Source: DAOTWY01 sp003696565 | Lineage (GTDB): Bacteria; Chloroflexota; Anaerolineae; Aggregatilineales; Phototrophicaceae | DNA: 18,484 nucleotides | Direction: 5' to 3' | Assembly (NCBI GenBank): GCA_034435635.1 | Contig: DAOTWY010000034.1 | Span: 1-18,484, forward strand | In this document: one piece after another, positions 1 to 7,545 of the stretch | How the letters are laid out: every line of letters begins with the position of its first letter | Numbering within the stretch: the first letter of the stretch is position 1 | Translations under genes and position numbers: made by a program | Notes under the pieces: model-generated | Seen by the model: the letters and a program-made list of their open reading frames with translations, nothing else | Databases searched by the model: none | Told to the model about the DNA's origin: nothing

Positions 1-3000
1 GCCATCGGAATCAAGCGGACAACCGTTGTCATCCCCCCATTCGTATGGGCAATTATCTTCCCAATCCAGCCACCCATCACCGTCTGAGTCGTCCCATAAG
101 TTTCCGGCGTATTCATCAAACTCATCAGGGTTCACATCACAGGCGTTGCCGATTCCATCTTCATCCTCATCATATTGATATGGATTAAATGTGTAGGGAC
201 AGTTATCTTCCCAGTCGAACCAACCATCGCCGTCTATATCTGCATCGTCATCAGCAAAGCCAAAAGTGTTGAAGTAATATGCCTCATCATCCAGCAAATT
301 GAAATCCACATCGGTGAATTGATCTTGTTGTTCCATCAATGCGTCAAACTCTGCTTGGTCAACGATGTCTGGCACATCACTCACACTGACGGGGGGAGTT
401 GTCACTGTTTGAGCGAGGCGTAACACTGTGTCCCCACTGCCGGATTTGATGCTTGTACCACCAATTGATGTAATGACTTCCCGCAAATTTGTGAGTGGAT
501 TAATCACGGAAACACGGACTGAACCACGCACGACATCAGCCTGCCAACTTGCCGGACGACGTTTTAACGTCCCCTCTGCTGCGACACTCACACCTAATTC
601 TTCTAAATTTTCTCGCCAATAAAACAGAGAGCCGGGGGCAATTTCAAACAGTGCACCGTTAATTTCAATAGTTTGAGCCGGTTTGTCATAGGGAACACGC
701 AGCAGCAACCCATATGAATCCGGCGTGAGTTCTACATCAATAGAACGCATTGGATCAAACAATGTATTGTGTTCTGTCATCCGTAGATGGTTGATTTCAC
801 CGGCATCTGAACGCAGTAATTCAGCAAAGACCCAACCAGTTTGTTGTTCATTAAACTGCACCAGTATCCAATCGCCTGCTGGATTTTGTGCGAGTGCTTG
901 AACGCGCTCGCCTGGTGTTAATGAGCCGAGAATTTGCCCCGTTTCATTTGGCTCAGCCCGAACGTTAATCCGCACATCGGTATTGTTGATAACGTCTAGT
1001 GTAGATAGCGCATCCGGCGGGGTGATGGCATTGTTGATAACACGGGTATTGCTTAACACCGTGATATTAATTTCACCGGCTTTGATGATTGCTGTGCTGT
1101 TAGCCTGTGTTTCAACCTGTTCAACCAATGCTGTTGGGGCAGTATCACCCGCTTGCTCAAAGCCATCCGCACCGACAACGCTCACATTTCCCTCGGCATA
1201 ACACACGGTATTGACTGCGGCGTTGTGGCAAATATCCGCTGCAATGCTAATAGCGGCACGGATATAGGTATCATCTAACCCACCAACGGAGAAAATTTGC
1301 GCTGGAGGCGGCGCGAACCCATCAATCATTGGTTCAAATATGTTCCGTATGATACTCAGTGCCTCGTCGTTATCCGGGGTTTCAAACCGGAAGGCGAAGT
1401 ATCGCCCATTGCGACGTGTGACGTATATGCGTCCGATCACAGTTGTACCATTGCGATCTACGGTATATGCTGCGCTTTGCCAGCGATGAAATTCACCGAT
1501 GTATGGCTGGCGAATGACATCGACATCCGGCGCGTATGTCTGAAGTAACACATCCAGGGCAACAGACGAATCCGGCGCATCAACATTAAAATCTTTTGGT
1601 AATCGTGCCACAGCGATGAAGGTGTTTCCATTGCTGGCTTCTGGCTGCCAAACCGTCCAAATATTATCTAATGTTGATTCCCAATTGACTGGCACCGGAT
1701 ACGCGGAAAGCGGCGTGATGAAGTTATATCCCCAATCAGCGTTGGTGGCAGGCGGCTCAAACAGTTGAATGCTTTCTAGCAGCAATTCACGCGCGGTATC
1801 CTCATCTGCCATGAAAACTAACCAACGTCCTGCATGATAAATTGCCTTACCCTCGGCAAACGTACCATCATCGGCGATCTCTAATGTTAGATCGTAGCGC
1901 GTGTTAAGCTCTTGCATGAGTGTGGTGATGCTATCGTCTTGTGAAGGATAATAATAAACGACGATATTAGCACCCTCGCCTTGTGTGATGAGGCGATCCC
2001 CAAGATCAGACACAGGAGACCACCCCGCTGGATGTTCAAATGTCAGACCTAACTCCAAATCGGTATAACCGGGATTGGTGGATTCTTCTACTGTGATTGT
2101 CACAGAATCATGCCCGATCAACCCGCCAAAGGTGATGACCAAAAAACCCAGTTGATACTCGCCGGCAGGGGTGGGGGTTTCTTGCCAAGTTAGGCGGTGT
2201 TCCCTTGTCCAAGTATATGTATTACCTGGCTCAAATTTGACGCTACCATCCGCTTGAACAACAGCCATATAAGATTGGAACACCGTGCCATCTGGAATGT
2301 CGATTGCCGCCAACGCACCAGTAGAAGGGTCACGGCTGACGACGCTCGCAAACGTGCCATCTGTGTTAAACACGACTGCTACATCTTGCCAATCATCCCC
2401 AATCTGATACCGTCCATTGAGCGTTGCTAAATTACCAGAGCGATATAGCAACTCGTTATAACTTACTTGTCCATCGGTCACAGTCGGTAAGGACATCGGC
2501 AACCAACTAAAATAAGATAAATCCACACCAGACCGCCAACGATTGACCAAGTCCGGCTCGCCATTACGCAGCACTTCCGTCAGTATATCGGTGTTAACTA
2601 ACCGCACCAGCCGCCCATCTTCCATCCGGCGGTCTACAATAAACGCACCTTGAGACAACCGCCGCCCCACCACTTGAATATGCGCCACTGGTGGGGATGC
2701 TGTACTTGCCACATCTGGATAAACACGGGTCACTTTAACATCTGGTGTAATCGGCGGATGATAGGTCAAAGTGGAATCGGCTGGTAACCAGGGTGTTGGG
2801 TCAACGCTGTTGTAATAATTACGTAGCATTTGCCCCCATGCCGTTAAACCACTGTCTATTAAATAACGGGTATCGAATTTACTGCGATCAGGTGGGAAAT
2901 AGATGTTGTAATAACCAACATAAGGCGCGGCACGTTCACCAGCTTCAGCGTATTGACGTGCTTCATCCAAGGCTTGTAAAACCGCACGCGCCGCACGGAT

Positions 3001-4404
3001 CACCTCCACATCGGTTGAAAGCGCAATCACCTGCTGCATGAAACTACTCAAATCAACTAGTGTGTCTGCTTCACGGTGTAAGGCACGGGTATAGGTATAA
3101 GTGTTGGTACGCGCTAAACCTAGCAGGGTGCTATAACCTATTGGATCGGTATTAATTAATGCGGCGAAAGCCTCCACCGCTTCAACAACTGGGTCAAACC
3201 GTTGCAAATCTGTGACAGCATGCGTCATATATGCCCGGTCTGTGCCTGGACGTAACTGAACATCACGCTCGAGATAGGTTTGAATCAGAGATGAACCTAA
3301 CGAGATAAGGTCTGTGTTGGGGTCAGCTTTGAGCGCATTCACAAATTCCGTCATATTCAATGCCGGATCAACCACAATTTCCGGTGACGCATATGCCAGC
3401 TCAAAATAGGGGGATACCGTTTGAAAATACTCAACACTGCTCATAGAACAGGCATCGTTAATCAAAAGATCAAAACGCTCGATACCTGTTGTGTTCAGTA
3501 CAGTATTTAAAGTCGCACGTAGTTCTGGCATGGTGATGATGTCTCTTGTTGGATCGTCATCGGTGACAATGCCTTCCCAACCTGCGCCATGACCACCAAA
3601 AGCAAGTGCATAATGATCTGCCGGATAGTTTTGGATACCCCAAAGCAAAAATTGCGTTAAGACATCCCCACTAGCTGTGTCTAACTCGGCGATTTCAACT
3701 AGCGGAGAAGTATCTAAAGTAGCCGTGGGTGGCATAAACCCATTGACGTAATCACCGCTGGCATCTGGGTTGACTTCATAAAGCCGGGCAGTGGTCCAGT
3801 TATCGTTTGACTCATCATATCGTTGATGACGATCTACCAAAACGACAATACGTACAGTTTCATCACTGCCGCCAGCTTGTTCAAATTCATCAAAATCGTT
3901 GAGGATAGCCCCTTCCAGGTTCGTATCAGCACCATAATATGCCAAGATTGTCCAAGTCGCTTTAGGACGTGGGGTTATTTGTGGAAAACCCTCCAGCGAT
4001 ATATTGCTGTAATCTAGTTGTTGTTGTGTGGTGGATTGCGTAATTTCTAACTCAAATTCCCCAGACGTACCATCTCGTAATACGCCGTAGCGTGTTGCAA
4101 CCACTTGATACGTCCCTGCGGGCGCATTTGGATAAACAATCAGTGAATTAGTATCACTGCGCGGGATGCGGTCATCATTTTCTGCCAAGATAACCCCATT
4201 ACTATCTACCAAGTAAAGCAGGGTATCTAAGTCGCCGCTAGTTGCCCGCATGTCAATGGTGAGCGTGGTTTGATCTCGCTCAACACTCACCGGGATGACG
4301 ATATAAGGGGTTTCGTTATCGATTCGATTATTTTGTGCAAATGAAACACTGTTAAGCAGTCCAACAAGAGGGATCACGAAAAAAAAGATGAAACTACGCC
4401 ACAT
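1..4404 (-). CDS. Secreted clostripain-family (C11) cysteine peptidase, multidomain, C-terminus cut by window edge
   Basis: The minus-strand frame is open from ATG at 4404 through position 1 (1468 codons, no stop), so the C-terminus is missing. A GAGGG ribosome binding site (4414-4418) lies 9 bases upstream. Residues 1-23 form a signal peptide ending SFA before Gln24, so the product is exported. Residues about 30-130 look like a PPC-type beta-sandwich. The peptidase domain starts near 149 (ILAYYGADTNLEG). The catalytic dyad is visible as His272 in GGHGAGW and Cys319 in LINDACSMS; the 47-residue spacing matches C11 enzymes such as PmC11. These enzymes cleave after Arg/Lys (family knowledge). 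Two PsbP/Mog1-like segments follow (about 776-880 and 899-1030), then a bacterial SH3 domain (about 1138-1197), then thrombospondin type 3 repeats (1389 onward). SH3 suggests cell-wall contact, and TSP3 suggests calcium binding. The peptidase call is firm; the substrate is unknown. It lies 117 bases downstream of the membrane-protein gene on the same strand. That AT-rich gap has no clear terminator or promoter. Confidence 0.88.
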   Translation of the reverse strand, partial: MWRSFIFFFVIPLVGLLNSVSFAQNNRIDNETPYIVIPVSVERDQTTLTIDMRATSGDLDTLLYLVDSNGVILAENDDRIPRSDTNSLIVYPNAPAGTYQVVATRYGVLRDGTSGEFELEITQSTTQQQLDYSNISLEGFPQITPRPKATWTILAYYGADTNLEGAILNDFDEFEQAGGSDETVRIVVLVDRHQRYDESNDNWTTARLYEVNPDASGDYVNGFMPPTATLDTSPLVEIAELDTASGDVLTQFLLWGIQNYPADHYALAFGGHGAGWEGIVTDDDPTRDIITMPELRATLNTVLNTTGIERFDLLINDACSMSSVEYFQTVSPYFELAYASPEIVVDPALNMTEFVNALKADPNTDLISLGSSLIQTYLERDVQLRPGTDRAYMTHAVTDLQRFDPVVEAVEAFAALINTDPIGYSTLLGLARTNTYTYTRALHREADTLVDLSSFMQQVIALSTDVEVIRAARAVLQALDEARQYAEAGERAAPYVGYYNIYFPPDRSKFDTRYLIDSGLTAWGQMLRNYYNSVDPTPWLPADSTLTYHPPITPDVKVTRVYPDVASTASPPVAHIQVVGRRLSQGAFIVDRRMEDGRLVRLVNTDILTEVLRNGEPDLVNRWRSGVDLSYFSWLPMSLPTVTDGQVSYNELLYRSGNLATLNGRYQIGDDWQDVAVVFNTDGTFASVVSRDPSTGALAAIDIPDGTVFQSYMAVVQADGSVKFEPGNTYTWTREHRLTWQETPTPAGEYQLGFLVITFGGLIGHDSVTITVEESTNPGYTDLELGLTFEHPAGWSPVSDLGDRLITQGEGANIVVYYYPSQDDSITTLMQELNTRYDLTLEIADDGTFAEGKAIYHAGRWLVFMADEDTARELLLESIQLFEPPATNADWGYNFITPLSAYPVPVNWESTLDNIWTVWQPEASNGNTFIAVARLPKDFNVDAPDSSVALDVLLQTYAPDVDVIRQPYIGEFHRWQSAAYTVDRNGTTVIGRIYVTRRNGRYFAFRFETPDNDEALSIIRNIFEPMIDGFAPPPAQIFSVGGLDDTYIRAAISIAADICHNAAVNTVCYAEGNVSVVGADGFEQAGDTAPTALVEQVETQANSTAIIKAGEINITVLSNTRVINNAITPPDALSTLDVINNTDVRINVRAEPNETGQILGSLTPGERVQALAQNPAGDWILVQFNEQQTGWVFAELLRSDAGEINHLRMTEHNTLFDPMRSIDVELTPDSYGLLLRVPYDKPAQTIEINGALFEIAPGSLFYWRENLEELGVSVAAEGTLKRRPASWQADVVRGSVRVSVINPLTNLREVITSIGGTSIKSGSGDTVLRLAQTVTTPPVSVSDVPDIVDQAEFDALMEQQDQFTDVDFNLLDDEAYYFNTFGFADDDADIDGDGWFDWEDNCPYTFNPYQYDEDEDGIGNACDVNPDEFDEYAGNLWDDSDGDGWLDWEDNCPYEWGDDNGCPLDSDG
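43..240 (-). repeat. Thrombospondin type 3 calcium-binding repeats inside the C11 peptidase gene
   Basis: Two copies of the unit D-x-DGDGW-x-DWEDNCPY occur at nucleotides 193-240 and 43-90 (residues 1389-1404 and 1439-1454), a 50-residue period. Between them is a second acidic run with DEDEDGIGNACD. The alternating Asp pattern with paired Cys is the TSP3 signature, which wraps Ca2+ ions. A further acidic unit (PLDSDG) begins at the window edge, so more repeats probably lie beyond it. Confidence 0.85.
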
Positions 4405-4521
4405 TGATACTCGCCCTCAACTCTTGTTTCAATATTTTTAACTATCGTAACGCAGGTTATAAGGACACACAACAGAATTTTATAATTTTTTATATGATGC
4501 GCCCCTAAAAAGGCATGAATG

Positions 4522-5205
4522 TTATTCCTCAAACCGGCTCATTAATCCTGTCAAGTCAAATTCAACACCCAGGCGAACGACGGTTTGCATCGCACTGATA
4601 GCGAATGCCGCTTCGGTTTCATCCATCCGCCCTTGTGCTGCTAAATCTTGAACAGCATTAGTCATCACGTCGGTAATGCCCTGAATAACAACTTCCAAAT
4701 CGCCATCAGCTTGCCGAACCATATCTGCCACCGATGCTTCACCGCTATCCAATAATTGAGAGATAACTTCCGGCTGTAGCCCGGTCTCTGTGGAAACGAT
4801 AGCTAACACTTGGTCGTAGACATCTCTTGCGATTTGATTCATGGTCAAAGTGGCTTCAGGCAGTGGCGGCAGGCTAGATGCCTCATTCGATAGCGTTCCG
4901 CGGGCAGCTAAAACCGGCATTATCATGGTAAGGAGTAAAACGACTACCGCAGACCCAATTCCCCAAATCGCCCGTTGACGATTCCGCCGCAACAATATCA
5001 CGCTGATGATGAGCAATAAAATTGACAACACAAATAGAGCGTATTCCGTGGTAGAGAATACGCCCTGGGCGGTGTTTTCGGCAATCAATACCATTAAGCC
5101 CGGCAGCGCGCCAATCAACGGCAAAAAACGCACCCAAGCGTATGATACTTGCCTGATGGTCAGAACCAAGAAAACCAGCCAGATCAAAATCGTCAACCAG
5201 ATCAA
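4522..5205 (-). CDS. Four-helix membrane protein of unknown function
   Basis: The 227-residue product has four predicted transmembrane helices at about 2-17, 26-43, 53-72 and 79-101. A soluble C-terminal tail (about 105-227) is rich in Ala, Gln and acidic residues and probably helical. I do not recognise a family. The start is TTG at 5205, chosen because GGAGG lies 7 bases upstream and no ATG occurs before residue 38, which would lose the first helix. An extended -10 element and a LexA-box-like palindrome precede it, and the transketolase gene is divergent. The C11 peptidase gene follows 117 bases downstream on the same strand and may be co-transcribed. The reading frame and membrane topology are well supported; the function is open. 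Confidence 0.8.
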   Translation of the reverse strand: MIWLTILIWLVFLVLTIRQVSYAWVRFLPLIGALPGLMVLIAENTAQGVFSTTEYALFVLSILLLIISVILLRRNRQRAIWGIGSAVVVLLLTMIMPVLAARGTLSNEASSLPPLPEATLTMNQIARDVYDQVLAIVSTETGLQPEVISQLLDSGEASVADMVRQADGDLEVVIQGITDVMTNAVQDLAAQGRMDETEAAFAISAMQTVVRLGVEFDLTGLMSRFEE

Positions 5206-5212
5206 AAAATTT

Positions 5213-5217
5213 CCTCC
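5213..5217 (-). promoter_or_regulatory. Ribosome binding site fixing the TTG start of the membrane protein
   Basis: GGAGG on the minus strand, 7 bases before TTG at 5205-5203. It is the only strong Shine-Dalgarno site near the 5' end of this frame and decides for the TTG start. Confidence 0.8.
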
Positions 5218-5259
5218 ACTTCAGCGTAAAGTTCAGGGAAGTATGTTTATTAGATAAAA

Positions 5260-5273
5260 CGAACAGACGTTCT
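5260..5273. promoter_or_regulatory. Candidate LexA (SOS) box
   Basis: The plus strand reads CGAACAGACGTTCT. This matches the Gram-positive LexA consensus CGAACRNRYGTTYC at every position except the last, and has the core GAAC-N4-GTTC. It falls just downstream of the minus-strand -10 element (5282-5287), at about +2 to +15 of the expected transcript, where a bound repressor would block the membrane-protein gene. The match is seen directly. Its use by this organism's LexA is inference, since LexA motifs vary between phyla and a single site can arise by chance. Confidence 0.45.
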
Positions 5274-5281
5274 TGCTTGAT

Positions 5282-5290
5282 AGTATAACA
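5282..5290 (-). promoter_or_regulatory. Extended -10 promoter element for the membrane protein gene
   Basis: The minus strand reads TGTTATACT, an extended -10 (TGnTATAAT type). It places the transcript start near 5275 and leaves a leader of about 70 bases. No good -35 hexamer is seen at 16-18 bases, as is common for extended -10 promoters. Confidence 0.5.
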
Positions 5291-5327
5291 TATCCTAAAC
5301 AAAGTGCTCATGAGTATGTCATTATCA

Positions 5328-5336
5328 TGCTATAAT
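5328..5336 (+). promoter_or_regulatory. Extended -10 promoter element for transketolase
   Basis: TGCTATAAT is a perfect extended -10. The expected transcript start is near 5343. The -35 position (about 5308-5313) is a poor match, which the TG extension could offset. It diverges from the minus-strand promoter about 45 bases away. Confidence 0.6.
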
Positions 5337-5340
5337 TTGG

Positions 5341-5367
5341 AGCATCTTTTTACCATAGATGCTTTTT
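5341..5367 (+). promoter_or_regulatory. Leader hairpin followed by T-run ahead of transketolase
   Basis: AGCATCT (5341-5347) pairs perfectly with AGATGCT (5357-5363) around a 9-base loop, and TTTTT ends at 5367. The stem begins almost at the predicted transcript start, so the mRNA would carry a 5'-terminal hairpin just before the ribosome binding site. It could protect the 5' end or act as a weak attenuator. The stem has only 7 pairs with moderate GC, so strong termination is unlikely. Confidence 0.4.
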
Positions 5368-5369
5368 AG

Positions 5370-5374
5370 GGAGG
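5370..5374 (+). promoter_or_regulatory. Ribosome binding site fixing the TTG start of transketolase
   Basis: GGAGG lies 6 bases before TTG at 5381. The conserved N-terminal helix of transketolase begins at once after this codon, and no ATG lies in frame near it. Confidence 0.85.
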
Positions 5375-5380
5375 CACATT

Positions 5381-7369
5381 TTGACTGATCTTTCTCAATT
5401 GGCGATCAACACCATCCGCACGCTTTCAATTGATGCCGTGCAACAAGCAAATAGTGGGCATCCGGGGTTACCATTAGGGGCAGCACCGATGGCGTATGTG
5501 TTATGGCAAAACCATCTGCGCCATAATCCCCAAAATCCTCATTGGATCAACCGAGATCGTTTTATCCTTAGTGCTGGGCATGGCTCTATGCTGCTCTATG
5601 CCTTATTACACCTGACCGGATATGATCTTTCATTGGATGAGATCAAGAATTTCCGCCAGTGGGGTAGCAAAACCCCAGGGCATCCAGAATATCATGAGAC
5701 CCCAGGTGTAGAAACAACCACCGGTCCACTTGGGCAAGGGGGGGCAACAGCCGTTGGCATGGCACTGGCTGAGGCGTTTTTGGCGGCACATTTTAACCGT
5801 GATTCGCACACGATTATCGATCACTACACTTACGCGCTTGTCAGTGATGGTGACTTGATGGAAGGCGTGTGCATGGAGGCGTGTGCATTAGCTGGTCATT
5901 GGGGGCTGGGCAAGCTGATCTTTTTGTATGATGCCAATGACATCACATTAGACGGCGCGGCGAGTATGACCTTTACTGAAGACATCGCCAAGCGGCATGA
6001 AGCCTGGGGGTGGCATGTTTTGCACGTGGCAGACGGGAATGACATCGCTGCTATTGATGCTGCTATCAATGCCGCCAAAGCAGAAACAAGCAAACCCTCC
6101 ATTATCATTATCAAAACCATCATCGGCTATGGCAGCCCAAACAAAGCCGGAACAAGCAAAGCACACGGCTCACCATTGGGGGAAGAAGAGGTTCGCCTCA
6201 CTAAGCAAGCTTTAGGCTGGCAAACGGATGAAAAATTTTATATCCCAGATGAAGCGTTAGCGCATTTCCGCACAGCCTTGGAGCGCGGTGCACAGCAAGA
6301 AGCAGCCTGGCAATCACAACTCCAGGCTTGGCGGGCGGCGTATCCTGATCTTGCCGTGGAATGGGATGCAGCGTTTAGCGGGCAACTGCCACAAAACTGG
6401 GATGCCGATTTACCTGTTTTTGAGAACAGCAAACCAATTGCCACACGCAACGCATCAGGTAAGGTGCTGAACGCCATCGCAAAAAATATCCCAACCATGA
6501 TCGGCGGTGATGCTGATTTAGCCGGTAGTACCAAGACATTAATTGCTGGGGCGGGTAACACGGGCGCGGGGCATCCGGCTGAGCGCAACGTGCGCTTTGG
6601 GGTGCGTGAGCATGGTATGGGCGCAATTATCAACGGATTGGCGTTACACGGGGGAATCATCCGCCCATATAGTGCCACGTTTTTAACCTTTAGTGATTAT
6701 ATGCGTCCGGCTATTCGTTTAGGGGCGTTGATGGGAATCAAAACCGCCTATGTGTTCACGCATGATAGCATCGGTTTAGGAGAAGATGGACCGACCCATC
6801 AACCTGTTGAGCATGTCATGAGCTTGCGGGCGATCCCGAACTTATATGTGTTTCGCCCAGCAGATGCCAATGAAACCGTGGCGGCATGGCGTAATGCAAT
6901 GCTGGTTGATGCGCCCGCTGTGTTGATCTTCACCCGGCAAGATTTGCCTGTACTAGAAAATGATGAGCATGTTCAGGCTGGTGTGGCACATGGCGCGTAT
7001 GTCCTCAAAGATTGTGAGGGCACTCCTCAGGTGATTCTACTCGCAGCAGGTAGTGAAGTTCACATTGCGCATGAGGCATATCAACAACTGATGAGCGAAG
7101 GGATCAAAACACGCTTGGTCTCTATGCCCTGTTGGGAATTATTTGAAGCACAAGATGATACCTATAAACAAAGTGTGTTGCCATCTCACGTAACAGCCCG
7201 TGTGAGCATTGAGGCAGGAACAACGCTCGGCTGGCAGAAGTACGTCGGCTTACAAGGGATCGCCATCGGTGTGGATCGCTTTGGGGCAAGCGCGCCTTAT
7301 GAGCGTCTTTATCATGAATTTGGCTTAACCGCGGCACATGTCGTAGAAGCGGCAAAAAGCTTACTATAA
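5381..7369 (+). CDS. tkt: Transketolase
   Basis: This thiamine diphosphate (ThDP) and divalent-metal enzyme of the non-oxidative pentose phosphate pathway moves two-carbon ketol units between sugar phosphates in the cytoplasm. The 662-residue length is normal for the family. The N-terminal pyrophosphate-binding domain shows SGHPG (His27), GHGSM (His67), GHPEY (His101), GPLGQG at 115-120 and SDGDLMEG (155-162) with Asn186 as metal ligands, and His262 in KAHGS. The pyrimidine-binding domain shows the catalytic Glu410 in REHGM, then GLGEDGPTHQP with Asp469 and His473. These correspond to the yeast catalytic and substrate-binding residues. The C-terminal domain is complete to residue 662. The TTG start is set by GGAGG at 5370-5374. 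The gene is followed by a hairpin and then a second ThDP enzyme on the same strand. A specialised role, such as dihydroxyacetone synthase, cannot be excluded from sequence alone. Confidence 0.96.
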   Translation: MTDLSQLAINTIRTLSIDAVQQANSGHPGLPLGAAPMAYVLWQNHLRHNPQNPHWINRDRFILSAGHGSMLLYALLHLTGYDLSLDEIKNFRQWGSKTPGHPEYHETPGVETTTGPLGQGGATAVGMALAEAFLAAHFNRDSHTIIDHYTYALVSDGDLMEGVCMEACALAGHWGLGKLIFLYDANDITLDGAASMTFTEDIAKRHEAWGWHVLHVADGNDIAAIDAAINAAKAETSKPSIIIIKTIIGYGSPNKAGTSKAHGSPLGEEEVRLTKQALGWQTDEKFYIPDEALAHFRTALERGAQQEAAWQSQLQAWRAAYPDLAVEWDAAFSGQLPQNWDADLPVFENSKPIATRNASGKVLNAIAKNIPTMIGGDADLAGSTKTLIAGAGNTGAGHPAERNVRFGVREHGMGAIINGLALHGGIIRPYSATFLTFSDYMRPAIRLGALMGIKTAYVFTHDSIGLGEDGPTHQPVEHVMSLRAIPNLYVFRPADANETVAAWRNAMLVDAPAVLIFTRQDLPVLENDEHVQAGVAHGAYVLKDCEGTPQVILLAAGSEVHIAHEAYQQLMSEGIKTRLVSMPCWELFEAQDDTYKQSVLPSHVTARVSIEAGTTLGWQKYVGLQGIAIGVDRFGASAPYERLYHEFGLTAAHVVEAAKSLL

Positions 7370-7376
7370 TGATGCG

Positions 7377-7398
7377 GGGAGGGTTTGATTGCCCTCCC
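7377..7398 (+). terminator. Hairpin after transketolase, probable terminator
   Basis: GGGAGGG (7377-7383) and CCCTCCC (7392-7398) form a perfect 7-pair GC-rich stem with an 8-base loop, starting 8 bases after the stop codon. The downstream tract (TATGTTCTTC) is only modestly T-rich, so termination may be incomplete and allow read-through into the next gene. Confidence 0.6.
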
Positions 7399-7430
7399 TA
7401 TGTTCTTCATATCTCACCATCATCCAGCCG

Positions 7431-7468
7431 CATTGATAGCGCAATCAATGCTAGCATACGGGATTGAT
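7431..7468. promoter_or_regulatory. ATTGAT half-site cluster, operator candidate
   Basis: CATTGAT (7431-7437) and ATCAATG (7444-7450) form a perfect inverted repeat around 6 bases. A third half-site, ATTGAT, lies at 7463-7468, 31 bases (about three helical turns) from the first and just before the TATAAT at 7474. This layout suits a dimeric regulator binding at the promoter of the ThDP enzyme gene. The regulator is not identified. Confidence 0.4.
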
Positions 7469-7473
7469 CTCCA

Positions 7474-7479
7474 TATAAT
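7474..7479 (+). promoter_or_regulatory. -10 element candidate for the ThDP enzyme gene
   Basis: TATAAT is a perfect -10 hexamer, giving a leader of about 60 bases. A second TATAAT sits at 7503-7508. Neither has a good -35, so which one is used is uncertain. Confidence 0.4.
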
Positions 7480-7545
7480 GTGCATCATTCACCTACATCT
7501 TCTATAATATCCCCATTCTAAAATTATAACTTGGAGTCAAAATAG

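Noticed and set aside
3448..3591. Metacaspase or gingipain identity for the His/Cys peptidase
   Set aside because: The DAC motif, the HGAGW motif and the 47-residue His-Cys spacing fit clostripain family C11 better than C14 metacaspases or C25 gingipains.
4481..4494. AT-only palindrome TATAATTTTTTATA as a terminator or promoter
   Set aside because: It has no GC stem for a terminator, and TATAAT on the plus strand has no gene behind it. It is probably AT-rich spacer, though a weak minus-strand promoter for the peptidase gene cannot be excluded.
4883..5311. A 142-codon minus-strand frame overlapping the membrane protein gene
   Set aside because: It overlaps the 5' part of the membrane protein in another frame, has no recognisable domain, and would span the promoter and LexA-like box. 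The TTG-start frame has the ribosome binding site and clear transmembrane helices.
6238..6678. A 146-codon frame antisense to transketolase
   Set aside because: The sense frame is a full, well-conserved transketolase; the antisense product has no known features and is a coding shadow.
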